Source: Acidobacteriaceae bacterium
GTDB lineage: Bacteria > Acidobacteriota > Terriglobia > Terriglobales > Acidobacteriaceae
Direction: 5' to 3'
Length of the DNA: 38,782 nucleotides
Assembly: GCA_003171315.1 (NCBI GenBank)
Contig: PMYE01000139.1
Location: 1 to 38,782 of the forward strand
The notes under the pieces are model-generated. The model saw only the letters and a program-made list of their open reading frames with translations. It had not been told where the DNA came from and made no database searches. A program made the position numbers and the translations under genes. Shown one piece after another: positions 24,397 through 33,256 of this stretch. How positions within the stretch are numbered: position 1 is the first letter of the stretch; every line of letters starts with the position of its first letter.

Positions 24397-24574
24397 AAAA
24401 GTAATGACTTAGCTGACTACCGGATGGAGTCGAGCGGGGCGCGGGGCTTGACAACTCGAAGCAGGGAGCAGGGACCAAGCCGCCCAGCGAGCCGCCCAAA
24501 GGGCGCCCGCCGCTCAGCGGAGATCCCGGGCAGAGCCGCTCAGCGGTGGCAAATGCGAACTAAAATCGAGAGAG

Positions 24575-25375
24575 ATGTCCGATACGCTTTATTTGAGCCT
24601 GTGGTATCCGAATCTACGCCTGGAGGCGCTGGCTGAGAAGCTGACCGCGGTGCTGGGCGCTTTTGCCGCGCACGGCGGCGCGGAGAAGGTATACTCCGCG
24701 GCCGTGTGGCCGGTGGGCTGGAACGAGACTCCGGTCTTTGAACGCGTGTATGGGCGCATGGGAAGCGGGACGGAGCGCGGTGTTGACCCGCGCCAGGCCG
24801 TGGAAGATGCCATGGAGCTGCTGCACGACGACTACGCCTACGAGTTCCAGATCGGCTGGAGCTTGTGGGAGCTGGAGGCGGGGCCTCCGGCTTCGCAGAG
24901 CGAGCATGATGGCAGACCAAATGCAACCGCAGATCCTTCGACTTCGTTTGCCGCACAAAACGCGGCAAACTTTGCTCAGGATGACCGATCTAAAGGGTTG
25001 GGCGGACTCGCTCAGGATGACAGGGACTCTTTTGATGCAAGCATCAGAGACGGGACGCTAGTGCAGCTTGATGCACGTTGGGCTCGCGCACCGCGGCTGG
25101 TTCGTGTCACCGGCTATGGGCCGCTTTTCGACGAGGGGGCGTACGAGCAGGACGGACACATCCGCATCGACTTCGGCCCGGACGCGCCGTTTCTTGAGGA
25201 AGATGCCGATCTGGACCAGGCGGGCGCCAGGCACGTGGAAGAGAATGTGCGGCAACTGGTGGAGCTGGCGGCGGCCATGGAGAAGGCGTCGGGCGCGACG
25301 ACGCGCCTGTTATGGAGCGAGCTGGGCGAAAGTCTTGCGCAGCGGCTGGCGGCGCGGCTGGGCATGGGAAATTAG
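24575..25375 (+). CDS. Unknown protein with an in-frame palindromic repeat
   Basis: I do not recognise the family. The 266-residue protein opens with SDTLYLSLWYPNLRLEALAEKL and continues with a mixed alpha/beta region to about residue 103 (IGWSLWELEAG). It resumes at about 160 with LVQLDARWARAPRLVRVTGYG and ends in a helical segment. Between them, residues about 117-149 (TADPSTSFAAQNAANFAQDD and the next 13) are encoded by a family A palindromic repeat and a partial second copy. The outer parts show balanced composition; the insert is Ser/Ala/Asn/Asp/Gln-rich. No signal peptide is seen, so it is probably cytoplasmic. The start ATG follows GAGAGAG. Confidence 0.78.
   Translation: MSDTLYLSLWYPNLRLEALAEKLTAVLGAFAAHGGAEKVYSAAVWPVGWNETPVFERVYGRMGSGTERGVDPRQAVEDAMELLHDDYAYEFQIGWSLWELEAGPPASQSEHDGRPNATADPSTSFAAQNAANFAQDDRSKGLGGLAQDDRDSFDASIRDGTLVQLDARWARAPRLVRVTGYGPLFDEGAYEQDGHIRIDFGPDAPFLEEDADLDQAGARHVEENVRQLVELAAAMEKASGATTRLLWSELGESLAQRLAARLGMGN
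24924..24985 (-). repeat. Palindromic repeat family A, copy inside a gene
   Basis: The arms CGCAGATCCTTCGACT and GCTCAGGATGAC match the reverse of 7277-7336. The hairpin GTTTGCCGC (24946-24954) with GCGGCAAAC (24962-24970) keeps pairing despite changed bases. A further half copy, CGCTCAGGATGACAGG, follows at 25009-25024. The insert keeps the host gene's frame. Confidence 0.85.
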
Positions 25376-25407
25376 GGAAGCTTTGAACAAACCGCGCGCG
25401 AACCATC

Positions 25408-25629
25408 AGGGGCTAAAGCCCGTCGTTCCATTGGCCATTTTTTCGGCCCGACTAAACAGGTTGCGGAAAAAGTGGCCAGCTACAAGAAGAACGATCCCTC
25501 GGCGGCTAAAGCCGCACTCATTTTGCGGCGTTTACGGCACGCGACCCACCCACTGGGTGGGTGCCCCGCTCGTGCCCTTTCAAAGAAACTGGGTTTTTCC
25601 GCAACCTGTAAAGTCGTGCCCTTTCAAAG
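25408..25629 (-). repeat. Palindromic repeat family C, copy split by another element
   Basis: Left part: CAGGGGCTAAAGCCC to CGGCCCGACTAAA (25408-25456). Right part: GTCGTGCCCTTTCAAAG (25613-25629). Joined, they rebuild the unit found intact in argS (31437-31500), with its GGGGC-TAAA-GCCC and GGCNCGACT-GTCGTGCC palindromes. Confidence 0.8.
25457..25608. mobile_element. 152-base MITE-like element with target duplication
   Basis: Perfect 15-bp inverted ends, CAGGTTGCGGAAAAA (25457-25471) and TTTTTCCGCAACCTG (25594-25608), are flanked by TAAA on both sides (25453-25456 and 25609-25612). It interrupts a family C repeat exactly at the duplicated TAAA. Inside lies a divergent family C-like unit (GGCGGCTAAAGCCGC ... 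CGTGCCCTTTCAAAG) with an ACCCACCCA/TGGGTGGGT palindrome. It has no coding capacity, so it would need a transposase supplied elsewhere. Confidence 0.8.
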
Positions 25630-25676
25630 CGGTGAGCGATTCCAAAGCGGCGAACGACTCCAAAGCGGTGAGCGAT
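25623..25676 (+). repeat. Three 18-base direct repeats
   Basis: Units TTCAAAGCGGTGAGCGAT, TCCAAAGCGGCGAACGAC and TCCAAAGCGGTGAGCGAT are directly adjacent at 25623, 25641 and 25659. They appear to grow out of the CTTTCAAAG end of the family C repeat and lie just before the lptCA start. Confidence 0.85.
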
Positions 25677-25694
25677 TCGGAGGTTGGCTAGGAC

Positions 25695-28271
25695 GTGCGG
25701 ATCACGATCGAGCGAATCCGGACGCTGGTGCTGGCGGCGGCAGTGGTGCTGCTGGCGGCTCTGGGAGTGTTTTTGGTCAAAGCCAGGTGGAAGAACCTTC
25801 TGAGCCGTCACGATCTGCCGCAGCGGCTGGCCAAGAACATCGAGCAGGAGGCGAGCGGGTACACCTTCGTTCACGCCCTGGGCGCGCACTCGCAGTACAC
25901 GATTCACGCTTCGAGGGAAGTGGAGCTGAGAAACGATCGCGTTGAGCTGCACGACGTGCAAATCGATCTCTACGGTGAAGACGGCAGCCGCATCGACCGG
26001 ATTGCGGGCGACACCTTTGAGTACGACCAGAAGAGCGGGCTGGCCACGGCCCAAGGGCCGGTGGAGATGCTGCTGACGCGGCCGTCAGCGAGCACCGCAG
26101 CGGCCGTGGAGACCGCTGGCAAGACGAAGGGTCATGTGATTGCGGAGGTTGGCGCAGCAACGGGCTCGGCGGGACAGATTGACGTGAAGACCAGCGGCGT
26201 GACGTTCGACCGGAACAGCGGGCTGGTGACGACGGCGCAGCAGGTGAATTTCTCGCTGACGCAGGGATACGGAAGCGCCATGGGAGCCCGGTACGACTCG
26301 CAGAGCGGCTACCTGACGCTGGAGCAGGCGGTGGAGCTGACCACGCACCGCGGCGGCGATGCGGTGCAGATTCATGCGCAGCATGCGGAGTTCGACCGCG
26401 GCGCGCGGACCTGCCGGCTGCGCGCGGCAGCGGCGGATTATCGCGGCGGACAGGCAAACGCGGCTCAGGCCACGATTCTGTTCCGCGAGGACGGGTCGGT
26501 GGAGCGGCTGGACGCGACCGACGGCTTTACGCTGGCGACCGCAGCCGGCGGGCGCCTGGCGGCGCCCGTGGCGCGGATGGACTTTGACGAGCACAACCAG
26601 CCGCAACGTGGCCGCTTGGAGGGCGGCGTGACCATGAACTCGGCGAGGGAAGGCCGCACGGTGCATGGAACGTCGCCCACGGCGGAGCTGGCGTTCACGG
26701 CCGACGGTCTGCTCAAGAGCGCGTACCTGGAGCGCGGCGTGGCCATCGAAAGCGAAGAAACGAGCGGTGAGGGCAAGGGGCAGAGCGCGGCGCTGCAAGT
26801 GAGCCGGACATGGCGCTCGCCGGTGGTGGACATTGACTTCGGCCTGCTGCGGGGGACGGGCAAGAAGCAGGTGGAACCGAAAACGATGCGCGGCACGGGC
26901 GGCGTGGCGATTAGCAGCGAAATCCGGCGCGGGAACGGGGCGGCGACATCTGCAAAGATGACCGCCGATGAGGTGACGGGCGCGTTCGGACCCGGATCGA
27001 CACTGCGCGCGATAACCGGCGTGGGTCACGCAGGGGTGGAGCAGACGACGGCTACGGGAACGCGGCAAACCGCAAGCGGAGACCTGCTCCTAGCGCAATT
27101 TGCACCGGTGGGCGGGAATGCGGCGAGCGGCCATGCGAAGACTGGGGGCTTGGCGAAGAGCGGGGCGATGATTGGCGGCGGGGAGGCGGCGGGCGCTGCC
27201 CAGGTGCAATCGGCGGAGCTGGATGGGCATGTGGTGCTCGTTGAGCAGCCGGCGGCCAGGCCCGGAGCGCAGCCGCAGCCGCCGATGCATGCGACGGCGG
27301 GCTTGGCAGTGTATGAGGGCACGGGCCAGTGGCTGCACCTGACGGTTCATCCCCGCGTGGAGGATGGCGGGCTGGCGTTGACCGCGGACAAGGTGGATGT
27401 GTCGCAGCAGTCGGGAGATGCCTTTGCGCACGGCAACGTAAAGGCGACGTGGACGGATACGGGAGCGGGCGGCTCCGGGGAAGAGAATGGCGCGGCCAGC
27501 GGCGGCGAAGGGCAGGAGGAATTGACTCTGGGCGGCAAGGGGCCGGCGCACATGATTGCGGCGGATGCGCAACTGAATGCGTCGACGGGCGAGGCGACGT
27601 TTCGCGGACATGCGCGGCTTTGGCAGCAGGCGAATTCGGTGGCCGGCCCGGTGATTACGTTAAACCAGCACATGCAGACGCTGGTGGCGCGAAGCAGCGA
27701 TCCGGCAGAGCCGGTGAGGGCGGTGCTGGTGAGCGCAAGCGGGGCGGGCGCGGGCATGCATGCGGCGCAACCTGCAGGGCAGACGGCGGAGAGCCATGCG
27801 GGCGCAAAACCTGAAGCCCCCTCGGTGATCCGCGTGCGCGGGGGCGAGCTTTGGTACTCCGATGCCGAGCGGCGTGCGGTGATGCGCGGTGGAGCGCTGG
27901 GGGCAGTAGTTGCCGAGACGGGCAGCGCAACGTCGTCTTCCGATGCCGTGGAACTGCGACTGCTGCCGGCGGGAAATCACGAGGGAGGCGGCGGGCAGGC
28001 CCAGGTGGATCGCATGACGGCGACGGGCCACGTGGTGCTGACCTGGCAGAACTGGCGTGGAACCGGGGAGCAGCTGGTGTATTCCGGCGCAACCGGGGAG
28101 TACGTGCTATCGGGCGCCGCCGCGGCGTGGCCGAAGATGACCAATCCCGAGCGGGGAACCGTGACCGGCGAGGCTTTGATTTTCCATGGCCGCGAGGATA
28201 GCGTCAGCATCGAAGGCGGCGGCCGCGAAACCAGAACCGAGACGACTGCTCCGGAAGTGCGCGGAAAGTAA
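25695..28271 (+). CDS. Fused LptC/LptA-like LPS transport protein
   Basis: This 858-residue protein begins with a single membrane anchor ([20 protein letters not shown], about 9-28). An LptC-like domain follows (about 40-130: [20 protein letters not shown], then [22 protein letters not shown]). Several OstA/LptA-type beta-jellyroll segments come next: [20 protein letters not shown] (about 172-191), [19 protein letters not shown] (about 421-439), [20 protein letters not shown] (about 556-575) and [18 protein letters not shown] near 720. In the Lpt machine, LptC and LptA form the periplasmic bridge carrying LPS from LptBFG to LptD; here they seem to be one polypeptide. The lptB and rpoN genes follow, as in the conserved proteobacterial cluster. 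The start is GTG at 25695. Gly/Ala/Gln-rich linkers (about 480-530, 585-605, 680-710) are likely flexible. Confidence 0.88.
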   Translation: MRITIERIRTLVLAAAVVLLAALGVFLVKARWKNLLSRHDLPQRLAKNIEQEASGYTFVHALGAHSQYTIHASREVELRNDRVELHDVQIDLYGEDGSRIDRIAGDTFEYDQKSGLATAQGPVEMLLTRPSASTAAAVETAGKTKGHVIAEVGAATGSAGQIDVKTSGVTFDRNSGLVTTAQQVNFSLTQGYGSAMGARYDSQSGYLTLEQAVELTTHRGGDAVQIHAQHAEFDRGARTCRLRAAAADYRGGQANAAQATILFREDGSVERLDATDGFTLATAAGGRLAAPVARMDFDEHNQPQRGRLEGGVTMNSAREGRTVHGTSPTAELAFTADGLLKSAYLERGVAIESEETSGEGKGQSAALQVSRTWRSPVVDIDFGLLRGTGKKQVEPKTMRGTGGVAISSEIRRGNGAATSAKMTADEVTGAFGPGSTLRAITGVGHAGVEQTTATGTRQTASGDLLLAQFAPVGGNAASGHAKTGGLAKSGAMIGGGEAAGAAQVQSAELDGHVVLVEQPAARPGAQPQPPMHATAGLAVYEGTGQWLHLTVHPRVEDGGLALTADKVDVSQQSGDAFAHGNVKATWTDTGAGGSGEENGAASGGEGQEELTLGGKGPAHMIAADAQLNASTGEATFRGHARLWQQANSVAGPVITLNQHMQTLVARSSDPAEPVRAVLVSASGAGAGMHAAQPAGQTAESHAGAKPEAPSVIRVRGGELWYSDAERRAVMRGGALGAVVAETGSATSSSDAVELRLLPAGNHEGGGGQAQVDRMTATGHVVLTWQNWRGTGEQLVYSGATGEYVLSGAAAAWPKMTNPERGTVTGEALIFHGREDSVSIEGGGRETRTETTAPEVRGK

Positions 28272-28450
28272 CGGCGGAATTCGCGCAAAACCAGAGCGAT
28301 TGTGCCTTATTTTGCCGATTTCAAAGCCGCAGCTGGTTCCGCTCCGCGGGCGAGGACCTGTCCGAGGGGGCCCCGGGGTGGCCGCATCGGCTTGCGTGCC
28401 GCAGCTGCGGGATACTGATACTCTGGTTTTGCGGTAAGCCGGCGAAACGA

Positions 28451-29179
28451 ATGCAAACACTGATTGCCGAGGGAATCGGCAAGAGCTACAAGCGAAGGCA
28501 GGTTGTGAGGGACGTCAACCTGCGAATCTCCCGCGGCGAGGTGGTGGGACTGCTGGGGCCGAACGGCGCCGGCAAGACGACCAGCTTTTACATCATCGTG
28601 GGGCTGGTGCAGCCGGAGAGCGGGCGCGTGCTGGTGGACGAGACCGACATCACGCGGCTGCCGATGTATCTGCGCGCGCGCAACTACGGCATCAGTTATC
28701 TTCCCCAGGAGCCTTCGGTGTTCCGCAAGCTCACCGTGGAGGAGAACATCCTGGCGGTGCTGGAGGCGCAGCCGCTGGGCAACCGGGAGCGGAGGACGCG
28801 GGCGGAAAAGCTGATCAACCAATTGAACCTCGGCCACATCCGCACTACGCGGGGCTACGCGCTTTCAGGCGGCGAGCGGAGGCGCGTGGAGATTGCGCGG
28901 GCGCTGTGCATCCAGCCGAATTTTATTTTGCTCGACGAACCGTTCAGCGGCATCGATCCCATCGCGGTGCTGGAACTGCAAAGGATTATCTTCGACCTGA
29001 AGGCGGGCGGCATCGGCGTGCTGGTGACGGACCATAACGTGCGCGAGACGCTGAGCGTGACCGATCGGGCGTACATTATTGCCGAGGGGCGGATTTTCCG
29101 CGCCGGGACGCCGCATGAGCTGGGCAATGACGTCGACGTGCGGCGCATTTACCTGGGCGAAGGGTTCTCGCTGGGCTAA
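28451..29179 (+). CDS. lptB: LPS export ABC transporter ATP-binding protein
   Basis: LptB powers extraction of LPS from the inner membrane with LptF and LptG. The 242-residue ATPase has Walker [10 protein letters not shown] (36-44), a Q-loop near [18 protein letters not shown], the signature [15 protein letters not shown], Walker [14 protein letters not shown] and the switch His in [10 protein letters not shown]. The segment [19 protein letters not shown] is characteristic of LptB rather than other small ATPases. It follows the fused lptC/A gene after ~180 bases and precedes rpoN; lptFG are not in the window. Confidence 0.97.
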   Translation: MQTLIAEGIGKSYKRRQVVRDVNLRISRGEVVGLLGPNGAGKTTSFYIIVGLVQPESGRVLVDETDITRLPMYLRARNYGISYLPQEPSVFRKLTVEENILAVLEAQPLGNRERRTRAEKLINQLNLGHIRTTRGYALSGGERRRVEIARALCIQPNFILLDEPFSGIDPIAVLELQRIIFDLKAGGIGVLVTDHNVRETLSVTDRAYIIAEGRIFRAGTPHELGNDVDVRRIYLGEGFSLG

Positions 29180-29260
29180 GGCGCTGGACGCTGGACGGAA
29201 TGCGGGCATATCCTATTTGATCCTGGCGGGGGCGCGTCTCCCGCGGCGCTAAGAGATTGA

Positions 29261-29271
29261 TACATAAGTGC
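29261..29271 (+). promoter_or_regulatory. TACATAAGTGC box upstream of rpoN
   Basis: An 11-base string identical to 24144-24154. Both are preceded by a GC-rich block of the form GGGGCGC..CTCCC..CGGCG (29229-29248 and 24122-24139). One copy sits about 130 bases before rpoN, so it may be a regulatory box or part of a small repeat. Confidence 0.4.
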
Positions 29272-29399
29272 CGGGACGGGACGGTAACCGATTCGGGAAA
29301 AATGACGCGAATGGGTGATTCGATTTGAGGCATTTTCTGCATTAAGCTTTTCTCGCACGGTTAGACTCGGCTTGAGTCAAATCGGGAAAGAATGCATCG

Positions 29400-31013
29400 A
29401 TGGCGCTACTGCAACCAAAACTGACTCTGAAAGTGGCGCAACGTCAGGTCCTGACGCCGGGCCTGATGCAGATGGTGAGCGTTCTTGCCCTGAACAAGCT
29501 CGAGCTGAAGGAGATGATCGATGCCGAGATGGTGGAGAATCCGGTCCTAGAGGAGATTGACGAGACGGTTCCGATGCTGGATCAGGTGGCGGGCCGCGAG
29601 GAGCGGCTGGAACGCGGCGCAGAGGAGGCAGCCGCGCCGCCCAAGGACGTCTTCAGCGAGATCGATTTTGGCTCGTACTTCCAGGAGTATCTCGACCCCG
29701 GCTATCGCACGCAGCCGGAGTACGAAGAGAATGAGAAGCCCTCGTTTGAAAACTTTCTCTCGCAGCCTACGACTTTGTCCGATCACCTGGCGTGGCAGTT
29801 GGGAGCTCTGAGCCTGGATGCGAAGCTGCATGAGGCGGCCGAGTTCGTGGTGGGCAATCTGGACGAGGATGGATACCTGGCAGCAAGCGAAGAAGAGCTG
29901 GCCGCGGCGTTCAGTCCGGCGCCGCGGGATGCGGCAGCCGGCAACGGTCACGAGCTGGACCAGGCCGCAACGCAGGGTTTGATCCGACGCGCCCTCGCTC
30001 TGGTGCGGCAGCTCGATCCGGCGGGCGTGGGGGCTCGCGACCTGCGGCAGTGCCTGGCCATTCAGATCGCGGCGCAACAGCACGAGTTCTGCTATTTGTA
30101 CGGGAAGGCGGCCGGCGAGACGGGCGCCCAGGCGAATGGCGATTCGCCGCAAGACCCGCATAGGGGCTTCCGCGCCGAGGCCGAAGCCAAAATCGACGAG
30201 CGGCGGCGCGCGATGGAAGTGGCGGCGCTGATTGTGGAAAGGCACTTGTCTCTCCTGCAGAAGCGCGACCTGAAGAACCTGGCGCGCGCGGCGCAGGTGA
30301 CCGCCGAAGAAGCGCACGCGGCGGTGGAGTTTATCCGCACGCTCGATCCGCGCCCAGGGCGCATGTACAACCGCGAGCAGGCGCGGCTCATCGAGCCCGA
30401 TGTGTTCTTTGTGAAGCGCGGCGACGAGTGGGTGGTCACGATGAACGAAGAGGACCTGCCCAGCCTGCGCTTGAGCCAGCGCTACCGGCGCATGCTGGTC
30501 TCGGCCGACACCGACAAGGAAGTAAAGGAGTACGTGAAGGAGCGGTTCCGCTCCGCGCTGCAACTGATGCGCAACATCGCGCAGCGCAAGAGCACGATAT
30601 TGCGCACGTGCGAAGTGATTGTGCGGCGGCAGCAGGAGTTCTTCGAAAAGGGCGTGGAAGGTCTGCGGCCCATGATGATCAAGGAAGTGGCCGAGGAGAT
30701 CGGGGTTCACCCTTCGACGGTGAGCCGCGCCGTCTCCAACAAGTACGCGCACACGCCGCAGGGCGTGCTGGAACTGCGCTTCTTCTTCGGCGAAGGCGCC
30801 AACGGACCGGAGGGCGCGGACACGCCGCTGGTGGTCTTGAAACGCAAAGTCCGCAAGCTCATCGAGGAAGAAGATCCGCGGCATCCGCTAACCGACGATC
30901 AGCTTACCGCCGTGCTGCAGGCGCATGGCATTCAACTCACCCGCCGCACCGTGGCCAAATACCGCGAGGACATGAATATTCCCTCGACGCACCAGAGGCG
31001 GAAGAGGGAATAG
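29400..31013 (+). CDS. rpoN: RNA polymerase sigma-54 factor
   Basis: Sigma-54 directs RNA polymerase to -24/-12 promoters that need an AAA+ enhancer-binding activator. The 537-residue protein has the activator-interacting N-terminus (ALLQPKLTLKVAQRQVLTPG, rich in Gln and Leu), then an acidic region and the core-binding domain around 105-340. The helix-turn-helix KEVAEEIGVHPSTVSRAVSN lies near 425-445. The C-terminal RpoN box RRTVAKYREDMNIPSTHQRR recognises the -24 element. The ATG at 29400 has GGGAAAG upstream. Its place behind lptB matches the conserved lpt-rpoN neighbourhood. An internal insertion (about 175-275, with Ala/Gln/Glu-rich stretches) makes it longer than the usual ~480 residues. 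Confidence 0.97.
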   Translation: MALLQPKLTLKVAQRQVLTPGLMQMVSVLALNKLELKEMIDAEMVENPVLEEIDETVPMLDQVAGREERLERGAEEAAAPPKDVFSEIDFGSYFQEYLDPGYRTQPEYEENEKPSFENFLSQPTTLSDHLAWQLGALSLDAKLHEAAEFVVGNLDEDGYLAASEEELAAAFSPAPRDAAAGNGHELDQAATQGLIRRALALVRQLDPAGVGARDLRQCLAIQIAAQQHEFCYLYGKAAGETGAQANGDSPQDPHRGFRAEAEAKIDERRRAMEVAALIVERHLSLLQKRDLKNLARAAQVTAEEAHAAVEFIRTLDPRPGRMYNREQARLIEPDVFFVKRGDEWVVTMNEEDLPSLRLSQRYRRMLVSADTDKEVKEYVKERFRSALQLMRNIAQRKSTILRTCEVIVRRQQEFFEKGVEGLRPMMIKEVAEEIGVHPSTVSRAVSNKYAHTPQGVLELRFFFGEGANGPEGADTPLVVLKRKVRKLIEEEDPRHPLTDDQLTAVLQAHGIQLTRRTVAKYREDMNIPSTHQRRKRE

Positions 31014-31130
31014 CTGACAGCTTTCAGCTCTCAGCCTTCAGCTCTTGGCCTGTAGCTCTCCGCTTCGAGAGCGGACACATCGGCAGTAGCAAAGTGCAAA
31101 AACCTGGTGGCTGTAGGCTGAGAGCTGTTT
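31014..31130. repeat. AGCTTTCAGCTCTCAGC-type phrase repeats between rpoN and argS
   Basis: The gap reads CTGACAGCTTTCAGCTCTCA and continues with CAGCCTTCAGCTCTTGG, and CTGTAGGCTGAGAGCTG occurs near its end. It is another degenerate short-unit repeat between convergent genes; the facing AGCTCTCAGC and GCTGAGAGCT arms could fold and act as a terminator. Confidence 0.5.
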
Positions 31131-33179
31131 TTACATCGCTTCGGGGCTTTCGATGCCGAGCAGGGCGAGCGCACGGACGAGTTCGCGCAGGGTGACGGCG
31201 GCGGTGGCGAGGAGAAATGTCTTTCGCGCCGGGTCTTCTTCGGTAAGGATGTGGTGGCGATGGTAGAAGTTGGCGAACTCCTGCGCGAGCTGGAAGGCGT
31301 GCTTGGCGAGGTGGGCGGGTTCCGATGTGCTGATGCACTGCTCCAAAACCTGGGAGAAACGGCCGGCGCGCAGCCAGAGCGACCAGATGTCTTCGTTGGC
31401 TTCGCCACTGAGGTAGCTTGCAAGATTTGAAACCACAGGGGCTAAAGCCCCTTCATCCTTTGCCATCTCTGCGGCACGACTGAAGTCGTGCCCTTTCAAA
31501 TCACCGAATTGCTGGGCGAAGTCCGTCAATGCTTCATCCGGCGTGGTGTCTCCCTTGCGGAAAATGTTGCGGATGCGAACCACGGCGTACTGAATGTAGG
31601 GGCCGGTTTCGCCCTCGAAGCTGAGCGCGTCTTTGAAGTCGAAGGCAATGACGGAGTTGCGCGTGACCTTGAGCATGAAGTAGCGCAGAGCGCCGATGGC
31701 AATCTGACGGGCGATCTTCTGCCGTTCGGCTTCGGCATTTTCGCCCGTTCCGCCTGTCTGGCGCGCATCGACTTCGGCGCGCGTAGCGGCGATGAGCTTG
31801 TCGATGAGGTCGTCGGCCTTCACGCCGACTCCCTTGCGTCCGGCGACCTCCACGTAAGATCGCTTCTGGTCTTCTTCGGAGAGTTGGATGCCAAGTTCGA
31901 CGCAGGTGCGCGGCGTCAGCGCCACCATCTCGTAGGAGAAATGGATCGAATGCCCGGCCTGTTCCAGGAAGCCCAACGCGCGCAACCCCGCGGCGACCAC
32001 GTCCTGAAGATACGACTGCCGCGAGTCGATCACGTTGTAGACCGACGACCCACGGCCGAACTTAGGAGCCGCGCCGCCCGAAGGTCGATCCGTCGAGACC
32101 CATAGCACCCGGCCGTCCGGGTAGCTCGTCCACGGGCGGTAATGAAAATCCTTGCCCAGAAGGCCGAATTTCCAAAGCTGGTAAGCGATGTCCTTGCCGA
32201 CGTAAGTCACGGTACCGTTCGAGCGTACGATGACCTTGTTAGTATCTTCGTCCGTCGAGTCCGAAAAGGCCGAGCCGGGCATCACCCAGCACCCTGCGTT
32301 CTTACCTTCGGCCTCTAAGTAAATTCCTTTACGCTCCTTCAGAAGTTCAAACGCGGTAGCCCAGAACTGGAGGTGCAGAATCTCGCTCTCGCGCGGAAGG
32401 ACGTCGTATTCAATCCCCATGCGCAGCATGGTCTTGATGTGACAGGAGACGATCGCATCGGCCACGATGTGGGCCAACTCGGCGAGTTCCCCAACGCCAG
32501 CCTCGATGGCGTGCAGCGCCTGCTTCCGCCACTCGAGCGCCTCGGGATTGTCCTTGTAGTAAGACGAAGTGCGCGCGTAGAGGTCCCAACAGAGGTAGTC
32601 GAAGCGGCAGGCCGGATCGGCCGCCATCCCGGCCACCTGCTCCGACGTCTTGTGCTCCAGATGGTGAAAACCCACCACGACATCGGCTACCTGTACGCCG
32701 GTGTTGTCGATGTAGTTCTGCACTTCGACTTCGTGGCCGGCGGCGCGGAGCATGCGCACGAAGGTGTCGCCCAGGACGGCGTTGCGCACATGACCGATGT
32801 GCGCGGCCTTGTTCGGGTTGATGTTGGTGTGCTCGACAATGATCTTGCCGGTGGATGCGGGGGCGGCGGTTTGCAGGTCTCCGGCGAGCAGGGCCGCACC
32901 GTACGCAGCGCGATCCAAGCGCAGGTTGATGTAACCGTTGCCGGCGATCTCCGCGCTCGCGACGCCCTCGATGGGCGGCATTTCGGACAGTATCTCGGCG
33001 GCGATGACGCGCGGCGCTTTGCGAAGCTGGCGAGCCAGCCCGAAGGCGGACGTGACGCCCAGCTCGCCGAAGCGGGGCTCCTTGGGAGGTTCAACAACTA
33101 CCTCCGTTTCAATGCCATAGCGGATCTTCAAATAAGCCGCTACACTTTGGGCGATGCGTTGTTCAATGTGATGGAACAC
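31131..33179 (-). CDS. argS: Arginyl-tRNA synthetase with an in-frame repeat
   Basis: ArgS charges tRNA-Arg. The N-terminal Add-1 domain reads PRFGELGVTSAFGLARQLRK. The class I motif HIGH is at 127-130 (NPNKAAHIGHVRNAVLGD), and the catalytic core contains TYVGKDIAYQLWKFGLLG. GRKGVGVKADDLIDKLI replaces a canonical KMSKS, as is common in ArgRS. The C-terminal DALR anticodon-binding domain starts with GPYIQYAVVRIRNIF. Residues about 561-583 (GHDFSRAAEMAKDEGALAP region) are encoded by a family C palindromic repeat inserted in frame within that domain. From the GTG at 33179 the protein has 682 residues; GTG 33218 is an alternative start, and neither has a strong ribosome site. Confidence 0.95.
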   Translation of the reverse strand: MFHHIEQRIAQSVAAYLKIRYGIETEVVVEPPKEPRFGELGVTSAFGLARQLRKAPRVIAAEILSEMPPIEGVASAEIAGNGYINLRLDRAAYGAALLAGDLQTAAPASTGKIIVEHTNINPNKAAHIGHVRNAVLGDTFVRMLRAAGHEVEVQNYIDNTGVQVADVVVGFHHLEHKTSEQVAGMAADPACRFDYLCWDLYARTSSYYKDNPEALEWRKQALHAIEAGVGELAELAHIVADAIVSCHIKTMLRMGIEYDVLPRESEILHLQFWATAFELLKERKGIYLEAEGKNAGCWVMPGSAFSDSTDEDTNKVIVRSNGTVTYVGKDIAYQLWKFGLLGKDFHYRPWTSYPDGRVLWVSTDRPSGGAAPKFGRGSSVYNVIDSRQSYLQDVVAAGLRALGFLEQAGHSIHFSYEMVALTPRTCVELGIQLSEEDQKRSYVEVAGRKGVGVKADDLIDKLIAATRAEVDARQTGGTGENAEAERQKIARQIAIGALRYFMLKVTRNSVIAFDFKDALSFEGETGPYIQYAVVRIRNIFRKGDTTPDEALTDFAQQFGDLKGHDFSRAAEMAKDEGALAPVVSNLASYLSGEANEDIWSLWLRAGRFSQVLEQCISTSEPAHLAKHAFQLAQEFANFYHRHHILTEEDPARKTFLLATAAVTLRELVRALALLGIESPEAM
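31437..31500 (-). repeat. Palindromic repeat family C inside argS
   Basis: Two palindromes are present: GGGGC-TAAA-GCCCC (31438-31451) and GGCACGACT-GA-AGTCGTGCC (31473-31492), then CTTTCAAA. The same unit occurs interrupted at 25408-25629. It is translated as about 21 residues and keeps the argS frame open. Confidence 0.88.
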
Positions 33180-33256
33180 AAGTAGACGAGTATAGCAGCC
33201 GCTCGCCAGGGGACCCACATTTGGCGGCAGAGGCTACACTAGAGGTAGGAAGGCTT

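Larger units (their letters stand above)
23746..24574. other. Repeat-dense gap of ~830 bases
   Basis: No gene is supported. It holds family B copy 2 with a nested element (23776-24004), two tandem palindromic boxes (24007-24054), a GGGGCGCCTCCCCC...TACATAAGTGC motif (24122-24154), GGGATCAGG-type strings (24246-24291), GGGACTAGGGACGTAG strings (24369-24396) and two GCCGCTCAGCGG palindromes near 24508 and 24534. The short frames here run through the repeats and are not convincing. Confidence 0.7.

Noticed and set aside
25623-25676. Possible CRISPR array
   Set aside because: Only three 18-base units, directly adjacent without spacers, and no cas gene in the window.
29547-30884. A 445-codon frame opposite rpoN
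   Set aside because: Antisense shadow; the plus strand carries the RpoN box and helix-turn-helix.
33180-33256. Idea that the right end (from 33.2 kb) is transferred or misassembled DNA because the repeats stop there
   Set aside because: Base composition and gene spacing look similar by eye, and absence of repeats over 5 kb is weak evidence; read coverage would be needed.
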